From Aphelocoma coerulescens (taxonomy: Eukaryota > Chordata > Aves > Passeriformes > Corvidae), in the NCBI RefSeq assembly GCF_041296385.1, contig NW_027184062.1, positions 191,001 to 255,000 on the forward strand: a stretch of 64,000 nucleotides of DNA. Reading direction: 5' to 3'. A program made the position numbers and the translations under genes. Each line of letters starts with the position of its first letter. Position 1 is the stretch's first letter. Positions 1-11,280 of the stretch are shown here, one piece after another. A model generated the notes under the pieces. The model ran no database searches. It was not told where the DNA came from and saw only the letters and a list, made by a program, of their open reading frames with translations.

Positions 1-149
1 CTTGAGCTCGGGGACCAGAAAGAGAGTTCTTTTGCATACAAGGGAAAGCAGGTAGCTCAAGTCTTTTAGGTACAGAGGAGAGATGACCCACGCGGGATCA
101 AGGCCACACAGAGCACTTGGTCCTGGCCACTTTTGTGTACCAGCAGTCC

Positions 150-650
150 TTGAATGTACTTCTCACCTGCCTTGCCTGGCCTTGCCTTGGCAACACAACA
201 GTTGCCTTGCCTTGCCCTGCTAGCCCTCTGGAGCCTTGCATTCCTTTGCACAGCCATGCCCAGCACATGACCTGCCTACTGTTTTCCTCCAGGGCCTTGG
301 CTTGCTGAGCCCTTCCTGTTTCTGCCTGGCCTTCCCATCAGTGGCCCTTCCTTCCTACAGCCAGCCTTGCCTCTAACTTCTGGACCTTCTCTTGTCTACC
401 ACTCCATTTGCTTTCCCCTCACTGCTCTGGCCTTGCCTACCTCTCCCTTGACTTGCCCACAATTGCCTGCACTCGGTTTGCAGCGCCTTGCCTGCATGGA
501 AGGCAAGGGAAAGAGTGGTAGGCCGGGCAAAGCAAAGCCAGCAAGTTGTAGGCAGTGCGAGGCAAGGCAGACGTAGGCAAAGGAAGCAGAGCAAGGGTAC
601 CTTAAGAAGAACTAGACAAGGCAAGGCCAAGAGACTCGGAGTGCCTTTCC
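150..650. repeat. GCCTT/AAGGC-rich low-complexity stretch
   Basis: The motif ccttg/gcctt recurs many times at irregular spacing, switching to its complement (caagg/aaggc) near 490. Degenerate pentamer-rich DNA rather than a clean microsatellite. Mirrored at about 11,280-11,780 and repeated at about 40,780-41,280 and 54,690-55,190. Confidence 0.75.
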
Positions 651-1996
651 TTGGGAAGGCAAGGACATAGTGCCAGTGTTGCTGGAGCAGATGTTAAGGT
701 ACTGTGGGGAGGAATAGTCCAGCAAGACATTTCTCTTCTGGCCCCTGTGCGTGTGGGGGCAATTGTTGGACATATTCAATACTGGAGGCGGATCAGTCGC
801 TGGATGTGTTGTATTTTGGAGGAGGGGATGCCGTTTCTTTGGAGATGGGCTTGTAGTTGCTCTCTTTGGCAAGGAAGGCAGGTTTGGATGTGCACATCAG
901 GTACTCCTAGGGATTTTAAAGGCTTTTCCCAACAGGCAGAGCTCTCTCTGGGTTCGAGCTGTTGAGCTGTCAGTGGGAATGCAAAGGCCAAGCTCTTAAG
1001 CTATTTGTCCTGGTGCCTTCAGTGTGTGAGCAGTCCCTGGTGCCGTTGCCTTTGGATCCTGACTCTGGGAGAGGGAAGGCTTAGGATGGTACCTAGAGCT
1101 GAGAAGGAGAGTGCTGAGAACAGCGTGTGTGCTGCTAGTTTGAGGGGTGCAGGTGAAGTTGTAGGCAGCAAGATCTTCCTCAGCTGGCACTGTTTTGAGC
1201 CCTGTTTTTGCCAGATGGTTTCAAGTTGGTGGGCGGAATCTGCGAGAGGGAAAAGATTTGTATGGGCCAAAGAGGTGTGGTGTAAAGAAGAGTGTGCTCT
1301 TGGAAGGGGAAGATGAGGGCAACCTTTTTGTCCTGACACCGTTGATTTGAGTGCAGGGCCGTTTGCAAGTTGCCTCTGTCTGCCCTTGGGGTGGTTTCGA
1401 GCTGGGCCAGGTGCTTGGCCTTCTTTTGCAAGTCTGCAGCGCCGTCGTGTGGTTATTTCCATGAGCGCTGACAGTGCCCGGCAAAAAGCGCTTGGCTGGC
1501 GCGGCCCCAGTCGTGTGGAAGCAGTTGGTGGAAGAGCTCCGCTGTGCATCCTGCCTCTTGGAGACATAAAAGGATGTAACCCTGCGCGTAGCGGGGAAGC
1601 AAGACGAATCTTTTCATTGTTGGCTGAGCAGTTTCTAAGCGGCAAAAGTAAAGGCAGTTTCAGCACGGCCTCTTTCTTTCAGAACCTTTTCTGTGCCATC
1701 ATGAACATGCTCAACATGCCACTCGCACCCGCTGAACTGCATCAAAGGCCCTGGAGATAGGCGCTTTCCTTCAAGCTCTCTGTAGCATCCTACCCTCCAC
1801 CTCTGGCGGATCCCAAAGCCCTTCCAAACATCCAGCAGCTGCACGGAGAGAACAAGTGCTAGAACAAGGCGTTGGCCTTCCTAGTCCTTTTAAAGTCTGT
1901 GAACTAGGCGAAACATTCCAGTGAGCAGCACTTTCCTTCGCAACTATATCTAGAGCATCATCACATTCTCTCCAAGTGGGTAAGTCCACCCTTGCA
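651..1996. other. Unassigned outer palindrome arm DNA, left
   Basis: Mirror of 9,931-11,276. No recognised gene, RNA or mobile element. A tataaa-like string (acataaaagg) occurs near 1,564 with no further promoter support. Confidence 0.4.
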
Positions 1997-2524
1997 GCGC
2001 AGCGTTTGCAGCCACAGTTCGGACTGAGAGATAGGCCAGGTGAGAAAGCATTTCTTGACTATCCCTCTTCTCTGGAAGACTTGATACTCGCAGCGCGACC
2101 ACGTCCACACACCTTCAGTGTGGCCAGGTTCAAGCAGCTAGAGCTCCCAGAGATGGGAGAGTCAGGAGAGAAGACGTTCCAAAAGTACCGTGTACTTACA
2201 GCAGCATTAAAACTGTGCACAGCAGTCTGCAGCACTGTAGACTGCGGCTTCTCCGACAGACGAGCCATCCCATTGTTGCCTCTCGCAGCCTGCTTGCTAG
2301 CTGCTCTCCTGAAGAAAAGAACTAGAAGAAAAAGCCAATGCTGGGCTGCACCTTCCCCTTGCCTTACGTAAAGCCACCTAAACTCCCCGCTGCACTCTCT
2401 ACTTCCCCTCTCCTTGGAAGCGACCACTGTGTTTGCTGCATCTCGAAGCCTAAAGTTAAGCGCCAAAGTTTCCAAGGATGGTTGGAAGAAGGATAAGTAG
2501 TAGCACAAGGAAGTAGTTGTCGTT

Positions 2525-3971
2525 GAACTTCCTCCTTCTCAATGCTAACGTGAATTGGGCAGGCAGGCGAGTGCTAGCCACGCTCCTTTCTCAGTTTGTA
2601 CGCTGCGGACACGAGTCCGGTGCTCTGCGCCTTCGTTCGGCCTCTTTAGTACCCATGTCGCTCTTTCATTCAGCCGGAGTCGAAGCGTCGTCTACTTCTC
2701 GCCCAGAGAGCACGGTGCCGGCAGCGAAATGCCCCAACCGACTGCTTCTGCCGACACACGCCTGGTCTATGCACTTTCCCTCGCAGCGACATACAGCAGC
2801 ACTTTCGGTCTTTCTTGTCGTCCAAATGTAAAGGGAAAGATTCTCTGCTATGTCCCGCCCAGAGAACAGTTTTAGGTCAACCAGCACGCCCAGAGCTTGC
2901 CCTCGACGCGTGGAAACTTGTGTTTGCACCACATTCAAGTGGTAGCCGTCTTTCCTTTACAGGCTGCAGAACGCCGTCAGATCCCGGTGCTCTCTGCACC
3001 TGCCTTCTCAGTTCTAAGTACTACCGCGCCTCTTACAGCCTTGCAGGAAGCAAAGACACGGGTAGTCATCTCGCAGAGAAGAACGTGGAAGGACGAAAGG
3101 ATGATCTTCCTTTCTCCTGCTTCTTGCCTGAATTGTGGTGCTGTATTGAAAGTCTTGGCTAGCGAAAAGCTCATCCAGCAAGTGCCTCATTCCTGACGCA
3201 TCTCGCTGAGCGAGAGTTTCACGAAGAGTTTAGACTCTGGAAACAGCAAGAAAATGATTGTACGTCGAGCTGAGGAAAATCCGTGCACAGCACACTGTGG
3301 ATGCGTGCAGTGTTCGCGCTGAAGAGCGCCAAAACGCAAAGCCATCGCTGGGCTTCAGTTTTGTCCAGACCGCAGAAGGCAAAGAACGAAGCAACTGGGC
3401 ACCGCGTTAACGTACTCAGTGGACCGAATTTCAAATGTCCAGCCAAAAGCTGCTTCATAAGCAGATTCAGCTGAGAATGCTCTGGCTGCTTCACAAAGTA
3501 AGGCGCAGCCGTTTCCATTCATCACACTACCTGGCCAGAAGCAGTATCCTACACCTTCAATGCTGCAGCGTCCATGCAGCTGGAGCACACGCAGTAGGAC
3601 GCGTCGAGATAGAAGGCGGTCTTCAAGTACCCCCCTCCTCCAAGCAGCCTTGAAACTGAGCACAACACACTGCGGCTCGGGAGCTTCCTTCTCAGATAGA
3701 CGTGCCGTCACGTTATTCACTCTCGCAGCTCCGTTGCCCACTTGCAGCAGCTGCTACCAAAGCAAAATGCTCCAGAAGTAAAAAGCACTGCCGGGCTGCA
3801 CTTTCCCTTGCCTCACGTAAAGCACCATAAACTGTCCGCTGTGCTCTGTATTTCCATTCTCCGCCGCATCTACCACTGTCATCTCTGCATCTCGAAGCAT
3901 AAAGCTCGGCACAATTCCTCCCAGGGAAAGCTGGAAGAGAAATAGGTAGCAGCACAAGTAGCTGCAAGTGG
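2525..3971 (-). repeat. Satellite unit, inverted, partly diverged
   Basis: Bounded by two minus-strand copies of the anchor seen at the start of each + oriented unit (near 2,524 diverged, and at 3,971). The stretch about 2,525-3,215 is the diverged outer version, near-identical to about 8,712-9,403 on the opposite strand. The stretch 3,280-3,971 matches the inner units. A 57-bp stretch near 3,222-3,278 is absent from the + oriented units. Confidence 0.8.
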
Positions 3972-4770
3972 AACTTTCTGTTTTAAAACGCTAACGTGAA
4001 TCCGGAAACAAGCGAGTGACAGCCAGGCTTCCTCTTGCAGCCTGTGCGATGCACACACCAGCTCGGTGCTCTGCCCTCATTCTTTAATGCTCTTCGTACC
4101 ATGTCGCGCTTTCATTCTGCCGGAGTCGAAGCGTCGTCTACTTCTCGCCCAGAGAGCACGGTGCCAGCGGAGAAAGGCTCCAGAAAAACGCTCCAGGCTG
4201 CTGATTCTTCCCAAACACACCAGGGCTATGCACTTTCCTTCGCAGCGCTAAGTAGCATCACATTCTGTTTGCGTTGGAGCCGGAATGCAAAGGGAAAGAT
4301 TCTCGGTTACGTCTCACTCAGCGCCCAGTTTTAGGTCACCAAGCTTACCCGGAGCTTACCCGCGACGCGTGGAAATTGGTATTTGCACCATATTCAAGTG
4401 GTAGCTTTCTTTCCTTTACAGCCTGCAGAGCGCCGTCAGATCGCGGTGCTCTCTGCACCTGCCTTCTCCCTTCCAAGTACCACCGCGCACCTTACAGCCT
4501 TGCAGGAAGCAAAGACGTGGAGAGATGTCTCGCAGAGAAGATCGTGCAAAGACGAAAAGATGTTCTTCTTTGCTTTTCCTCGTCGCCCAGATTGTGGTGC
4601 TCTACTGAAAGCGTGGGCTAACGAATGGCTAATCTAGCATGTGCTTCCCTTCTAATGCATTTCGCTGAGCGAGAGCTGAGGAAAATCCTTGCACTGTACA
4701 CTATGGATGCGTGCAGTAGACACGCAGAAGAGCGGCACAGCTCATAACCATCGCACACTCCAGCCCAGAG
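3972..4770 (-). repeat. Satellite unit fragment, inverted, innermost
   Basis: Minus-strand copy of the unit part also found at 5,090-5,410 and 6,270-6,620, ending where the sequence begins to repeat itself on the other strand (4,650-4,740 against 4,835-4,910). Confidence 0.75.
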
Positions 4771-5410
4771 CTCTGGGGCTGCGTTCTTCTCAATTTCCGG
4801 CGCTGGACAGAACTGAGACATTGAGCTTTGGCTCTCTTTAGTGTGTGTACTGCACGCATCCAGAGCGCGCTGTGCACAGATTCTCCTCAGCGCTACGTGC
4901 AAGCACAGACTTTCTGCTTCGCAGAGCCCAACTGTCCGCCGAAGCTCTCGCTCAGAGAAATGTGTCAGGAGAGAAGCACTTGCTGGATTAGCCTTACACT
5001 GGCCAACAGTTCCAAAGAAGCACCATAGTCTTCTTGCGAGAAAGGATAATAAAACACATGTATTGTCCCAGCAAAGTTCTCTGTGCTAGCCGAAGCCGAG
5101 AATCTTTCCCTTAAGATTAAGACCACAACGCAGACAGCATTTTGTGCTACTTAACGCTGAGAGGGATAGCCCAGGCGTGTTTCGGCAGAGGCAGAAGCCC
5201 GGAGCGTTTCTCTGCCGGCACCGTGCTCTCTGGGCGAGAAGTAGACGACGCTTCGACTCCGGCAGAATGAAAAGCGCGACATGGTACGAAGAGCATACGA
5301 ATGAGGGCGCAGAGCACCGAGCTGGTGTGCGCATCGCACAGGCTGCAAGAAGAAGCGTGGCTGCCGCTCGCTTCTTTGCGGATTCACGTTAGCAGTTGAA
5401 AACAAAAGTT
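4771..5410 (+). repeat. Satellite centre and first + oriented partial unit
   Basis: The orientation switch lies between about 4,740 and 4,840. From 4,844 the sequence follows the + oriented unit but is more diverged and about 170 bp shorter than the equivalent stretch of the next unit. Confidence 0.7.
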
Positions 5411-6619
5411 CCACTTGCAGCTACTTGTGCTGCTACCTATTTCTCTTCCAGCTTTCCCTGGGAAGAATTGTGCTGCGAGAGTGAATAACGTGATGGCACG
5501 TCTATCTGAGAAGGAAGCTCCCGAGCCGCAGTGTGTTGTGCTCAGTTTCAAGGCTGCTTGGAGAAGGGGGTACTTGAAGACCGCCTTCTATCTCGACGCG
5601 TCCTACTGCGTGTGCTCCAGCTGCATGGACGCTGCAGCATTGAAGGTGTAGGATACTGCTTCTGGCCAGGTAGTGTGATGAATGGAAACGGCTGCGCCTT
5701 ACTTTGTGAAGCAGCCAGAGCATTCTCAGCTGAATCTGCTTATGAAGCAGCTTTTGGCTGGACATTTGAAATTCGGTCCACTGAGTACGTTAACGCGGTG
5801 CCCAGCTGCTTCGTTCTTCGCCTTCTGCGGTCTGGACAGAACTGAAGCCCAGCGATGGCTTTGAGTTTTGCCGCTCTTCAGCATGTGTACTGCACGCATC
5901 CGCAGTGTGCTGTGCAAGGATTTTCCTCAGCTATCCCTCAGCGAAATGCATCAGGTGAGAAACACTTGCTGGATTAGCCTTTCGCTGGCCATGGCTTTCA
6001 GTACAGCACCACAATATGGGCGACGAGGAGGAGCAAAGAAGAACATCTTTTCGTCTTTGCACGTTCTTCTCTGCGAGACGACTATCCGCGTCATTGCTTC
6101 CTGCAAGGCTATATTCTGCGCAGTGGTACTTGAAAGGGAGAAGGCAGGTGCAGAGAGCACCGCGATCTGACGGCGCTCTGCAGGCTGTAAAGGAAAGAGG
6201 GCTGCCACTGGAATGTGTGCAAACACAAGTTTCCACGAGTCGCGGGCAAGCTCTGGGCGTGCTTGTTGACCTAAAACTGTTCTCTGTGCCCGACATTGCT
6301 GAGAATCTTTCCCTTTACATGTGGACGACAAGAAAAGACCGAAAGTGCTGCTGTATGTCGCTGCGAGAAAAGTGCATAGCCCTGGTGTGTTTCGGAAGGG
6401 CAGTCGGCTGGGGCATTTCTCTTCCGGCACCGTGCTCTCCGGGCGAGAAGTAGACGACGCTTCGACTCCGGCAGAATGAAAAGCGCGACATGGTACGAAG
6501 AGCATACGAATGAGGGCGCAGAGCACCGAGCTGGTGTGCGCATCGCACAGGCTGCAAGAAGAAGCGTGGCTGCCGCTCGCTTCTTTGCGGATTCACGTTA
6601 GCAGTTGAAAACAAAAGTT
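5411..6619 (+). repeat. Satellite unit U0 (1,209 bp, 183-bp deletion)
   Basis: The same anchor starts at 5,411 and 6,620, giving 1,209 bp, that is 1,392 minus 183. The missing piece lies just after the anchor, at about 5,470, where the sequence jumps from the gaattgtgc stretch directly to the gcgagagtgaataacg stretch. The same deletion is at the equivalent place in period 2, so it predates the period duplication. Confidence 0.88.
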
Positions 6620-8011
6620 CCACTTGCAGCTACTTGTGCTGCTACCTATTTCTCTTCCAGCTTTCCCTGGGAAGAATTGTGCCGAGCTTTATGCTTCGAG
6701 ATGCAGAGATGACAGTGGTAGATGCAGCGGAGAATGGAAATAAAGAGTGCAGCGGACAGTTTACAGTGCTTTACGTGAGGCAAAGGAAAAGGTTTGCTCA
6801 GCAGTGCTTTTTACTTCTGGAGCATTTTGCTTTGGTAGCACCTGCTGCTAGTGGGCAACGGAGCTGCGAGAGTGAATAACGTGACGGCACGTCTATCTGA
6901 GAAGGAAGCTCCCGAGCCGCAGTGTGTTGTGCTCAGTTTCAAGGCTGCTTGGAGGAGGGGGGTACTTGAAGAACGCCGTCTATCTGGACGCGTCCTACTG
7001 CGTGTGCTCCAGCTGCATGGACGCTGCAGCATTGAAGGTGTAAGAAACTTCTTCTGGCCTGATAGTGTGATAGAGTGCAACGGCTACGCCTTACTTTGTG
7101 AACCATCCAGAGCATTCTCAGCTGAATCTGCTTGTGAAGCAGCTCTTGGCTGGACATTTGAAATTCGGTCCACTGAGTACGTTAACGCGGTGCCCAGCTG
7201 CTTCGTTCTTCGCCTTCTGCCGTCTGGACAGAACTGAAGCCCAGCGATTGCTTTTAGCTGTGGCTCTCTTCAGCATGTGTACTGCACGCATCCGCAGTGT
7301 GCTGTGCAAGGATTTTCCTCAGCTCTCCCTCAGCGAAATGCATCAGGTGAGAAACACTTGCTGGATTAGCCTTTCGCTGGCCATGGCTTTCAGTACAGCA
7401 CCACAATCTGGGCGACGAGGAGGAGCAAAGAAGAACATCTTTTCGTCTTTGCACGTTCTTCTCTGCGAGACGACTATCCGCGTCATTGCTTCCTGCAAGG
7501 CTATATTCTGCGCAGTGGTACTTGAAAGGGAGAAGGCAGGTGCAGAGAGCACCGCGATCTGACGGCGCTCTGCAGGCTGTAAAGGAAAGAGGGCTGCCAC
7601 TGGAATGTGTGCAAACACAAGTTTCCACGAGTCGCGGGCAAGCTCTGGGCGTGCTTGTTGACCTAAAACTGTTCTCTGTGCCCGACATAGCAGAGAATCT
7701 TTCCCTTTACATTTGGACGACAAGAAAAGACCGAAAGTGCTGCTGTATGTCGCTGCGAGAAAAGTGCATAGCCCTGGTGTGTTTCGGAAGGGCAGTCGGC
7801 TGGGGCATTTCGCTTCCGGCACCGTGCTCTCCGGGCGAGAAGTAGACGACGCTTCGACTCCGGCAGAATGAAAAGCGCGACATGGTACGAAGAGCATACG
7901 AATGAGGGCGCAGAGCACCGAGCTGGTGTGCGCATCGCACAGGCTGCAAGAAGAAGTGTGGCTGCCGCTCGCTTCTTTGCGGATTCACGTTAGCAGTTGA
8001 AAACAAAAGTT
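6620..8011 (+). repeat. Satellite unit U1 (1,392 bp)
   Basis: Complete unit, in tandem with the next at exactly 1,392 bp and differing by only scattered substitutions. Overlapping open frames of 128 and 154 codons on + and 191 codons on - recur in the complete units; none resembles a known family. Confidence 0.92.
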
Positions 8012-9403
8012 CCACTTGCAGCTACTTGTGCTGCTACCTATTTCTCTTCCAGCTTTCCCTGGGAAGAATTGTGCCGAGCTTTATGCTTCGAGATGCAGAG
8101 ATGACAGTGGTAGATGCAGCGGAGAATGGAAATAAAGAGTGCAGCGGACAGTTTACAGTGCTTTACGTGAGGCAAAGGAAAAGGTTTGCTCAGCAGTGCT
8201 TTTTACTTCTGGAGCATTTTGCTTTGGTAGCACCTGCTGCTAGTGGGCAACGGAGCTGCGAGAGTGAATAACGTGACGGCACGTCTATCTGAGAAGGAAG
8301 CTCCCGAGCCGCAGTGTGTTGTGCTCAGTTTCAAGGCTGCTTGGAGGAGGGGGGTACTTGAAGAACGCCGTCTATCTGGACGCGTCCTACTGCGTGTGCT
8401 CCAGCTGCATGGACTCTGCAGCATTGAAGGTGTAAGAAACTTCTTCTGGCCAGGTAGTGTGATAGAGTGCAACGGCTACGCCTTACTTTGTGAACCATCC
8501 AGAGCATTCTCAGCTGAATCTGCTTGTGAAGCAGCTCTTGGCTGGACATTTGAAATTCGGTCCACTGAGTACGTTAACGCGGTGCCCAGCTGCTTCGTTC
8601 TTCGCCTTCTGCCGTCTGGACAGAACTGAAGCCCAGCGATTGCTTTTAGCTGTGGCTCTCTTCAGCATGTGTACTGCACGCATCCGCAGTGTGCTGTGCA
8701 AGGATTTTCCTCAGCTCTCCCTCAGCGAAATGCATCAGGTGAGAAACACTTGCTGGATTAGCCTTTCGCTGGCCAAGGCTTTTAATACAGCACCACAATA
8801 TGGGCGACGAGGAGAAAGGAAGAACATCTTTTCGTCCTGGCACGTTCTTCTGAGCGACATGACTATCCGCGTGTTTGCTTCCTGCAAAGCTGTATTGTGC
8901 GCGGCGGTATTGGAACTGAGAAGGCAGGTGCAGAGAGCACCGGGATCTGACGGCGTTCTGCAGCCTGTAAAGGAAAGACGGCTACCACTTGAATGTGGTG
9001 CAAACACAAGTTTCCACGCGTCGAGGGCAAGCTCTGGGCGTGCTGGTTGACCTAAAACTGTTCTCTGGGCGGGACATAGCAGAGAATCTTTCCCTTTACA
9101 TTTGGACGACAAGAAAGACCGAAAGTGCTGCTGTATGTCGCTGCGAGGGAAAGTGCATAGACCAGGCGTGTGCCGGCAGAAGCAGTCGGCTGGGGCATTT
9201 CGCTGCCGGCACCGTGCTCTCTGGGCGAGAAGTAGACGACGCTTCGACTCCGGCTGAATGAAAGAGCGACATGGGTACTAAAGAGGCCGAACGAAGGCGC
9301 AGAGCACCGGACTCGTGTCCGCAGCGTACAAACTGAGAAAGGAGCGTGGCTAGCACTCGCCTGCCTGCCCAATTCACGTTAGCATTGAGAAGGAGGAAGT
9401 TCA
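8012..9403 (+). repeat. Satellite unit U2 (1,392 bp, distal half diverged)
   Basis: The first part, to about 8,770, matches U1 almost perfectly. From there it changes abruptly to the outer diverged version that pairs with 2,525-3,215 on the other strand. Confidence 0.88.
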
Positions 9404-9930
9404 ACGACAACTACTTCCTTGTGCTACTACTTATCCCTCTTCCAACCATCCCCAAAACCACTGGCGCTTAACTTTAGGCTTCGAGATGCAGCAAACACAG
9501 TGGTCGCTTCCAAGGAGAGGGGAAGTAGAGAGTGCAGCGGGGAGTTTAGGTGGCTTTACGTAAGGCAAGGGGAAGGTGCAGCCCAGCATTGGCTTTTTCT
9601 TCTAGTTCTTTTCTTCAGGAGAGCAGCTAGCAAGCAGGCTGCGAGAGGCAACAATGGGATGGCTCGTCTGTCGGAGAAGCCGCAGTCTACAGTGCTGCAG
9701 ACTGCTGTGCACAGTTTTAATGCTGCTGTAAGTACACGGTACTTTTGGAACGTCTTCTCTCCTGACTCTCCCATCTCTGGGAGCTCTAGCTGCTTGAACC
9801 TGGCCACACTGAAGGTGTGTGGACGTGGTCGCGCTGCGAGTATCAAGTCTTCCAGAGAAGAGGGATAGTCAAGAAATGCTTTCTCACCTGGCCTATCTCT
9901 CAGTCCGAACTGTGGCTTCAAACGCTGCGC
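9404..9930 (+). repeat. Diverged outer satellite unit fragment
   Basis: Begins with a recognisable but diverged anchor and shares blocks with the start of the 1,392-bp unit. Mirror of about 1,997-2,523. After about 9,930 no unit similarity is seen. Confidence 0.65.
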
Positions 9931-11280
9931 TGCAAGGGTGGACTTACCCACTTGGAGAGAATGTGATGATGCTCTAGATATAGTTGCGAAGGAAAGTGCT
10001 GCTCACTGGAATGTTTCGCCTAGTTCACAGACTTTAAAAGGACTAGGAAGGCCAACGCCTTGTTTTAGCACTTGTTCTCTGCGTGCAGCTGCTGGATGTT
10101 TGGAAGGGCTTTGGGATCCGCCAGAGGTGGAGGGTACGATGCTACAGAGAGCTTGAAGGAAAGTGCCTATCTCCAGGGCCTTTGATGCAGTTCAGCGGGT
10201 GCGAGTGGCATGTTGAGCATGTTCATGATGGCACAGAAAAGGTTCTGAAAGAAAGAGGCCGTGCTGAAACTGCCTTTACTTTTGCCGCGTAGAAACTGCT
10301 CAGCCAACAATGAAAAGATTCGTCTTGCTTCCCCCCTACGCGCAGGGTTACATCCTTTTATGTCTCCAAGAGGCAGGATGCACAGCAGAGCTCTTCCACC
10401 AACTGCTTCCACACGACTGGGGCCGCGCCAGCCAAGCGCTTTTTGCCGGGCACTGTCAGCGCTCATGGAAACAACCACACGACGGCGCTGCAGACTTGCA
10501 AAAGAAGGCCAAGCACCTGGCCCAGCTCGAAACCACCCCAAGGGCAGACAGAGGCAACTTGCAAACGGCCCTGCACTCAAATCAACGGTGTCAGGACAAA
10601 AAGATTGCCCTCATCTTCCCCTTCCAAGAGCACACTCTTCTTTACACCACACCTCTTTGGCCCAAACAAATCTTTTCCCTCTCGCAGATTCCGCCCACCA
10701 ACTTGAAACCATCTGGCAAAAACAGGGCTCAAAACAGTGCCAGCTGAGGAAGATCTTGCTGCCTACAACTTCACCTGCACCCCTCAAACTAGCAGCACAC
10801 ACGCTGTTCTCAGCACTCTCCTTCTCAGCTCTAGGTACCATCCTAAGCCTTCCCTCTCCCAGAGTCAGGATCCAAAGGCAACGGCACCAGGGACTGCTCA
10901 CACACTGAAGGCACCAGGACAAATAGCTTAAGAGCTTGGCCTTTGCATTCCCACTGACAGCTCAACAGCTCGAACCCAGAGAGAGCTCTGCCTGTTGGGA
11001 AAAGCCTTTAAAATCCCTAGGAGTACCTGATGTGCACATCCAAACCTGCCTTCCTTGCCAAAGAGAGCAACTACAAGCCCATCTCCAAAGAAACGGCATC
11101 CCCTCCTCCAAAATACAACACATCCAGCGACTGATCCGCCTCCAGTATTGAATATGTCCAACAATTGCCCCTACACGCACAGGGGCCAGAAGAGAAATGT
11201 CTTGCTGGACTATTCCTCCCCACAGTACCTTAACATCTGCTCCAGCAACACTGGCACTATGTCCTTGCCTTCCCAAGGAA
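9931..11280. other. Unassigned outer palindrome arm DNA
   Basis: Mirror of about 650-1,996. A 215-codon frame (10,261-10,908, +) and its mirror on the other strand are open, but the composition is unremarkable, alternative frames are equally open, and the overlapping 145-codon frame of the right arm is shortened in the left arm. Treated as non-coding. Confidence 0.4.

Noticed and set aside
1561..1580. TATA-box promoter in the satellite arm
   Set aside because: A single acataaaagg string without any other promoter element or gene.
1019..1666. 215-codon minus-strand frame in the satellite arm (and its mirror and period 2 copies)
   Set aside because: No similarity to known proteins. Overlapping frames on both strands are similarly open, and an overlapping frame is broken between arms.
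5411..9403. CRISPR-like or gene-cassette array
   Set aside because: Units are 1,392 bp, contiguous and without unique spacers: satellite DNA in a eukaryotic genome.
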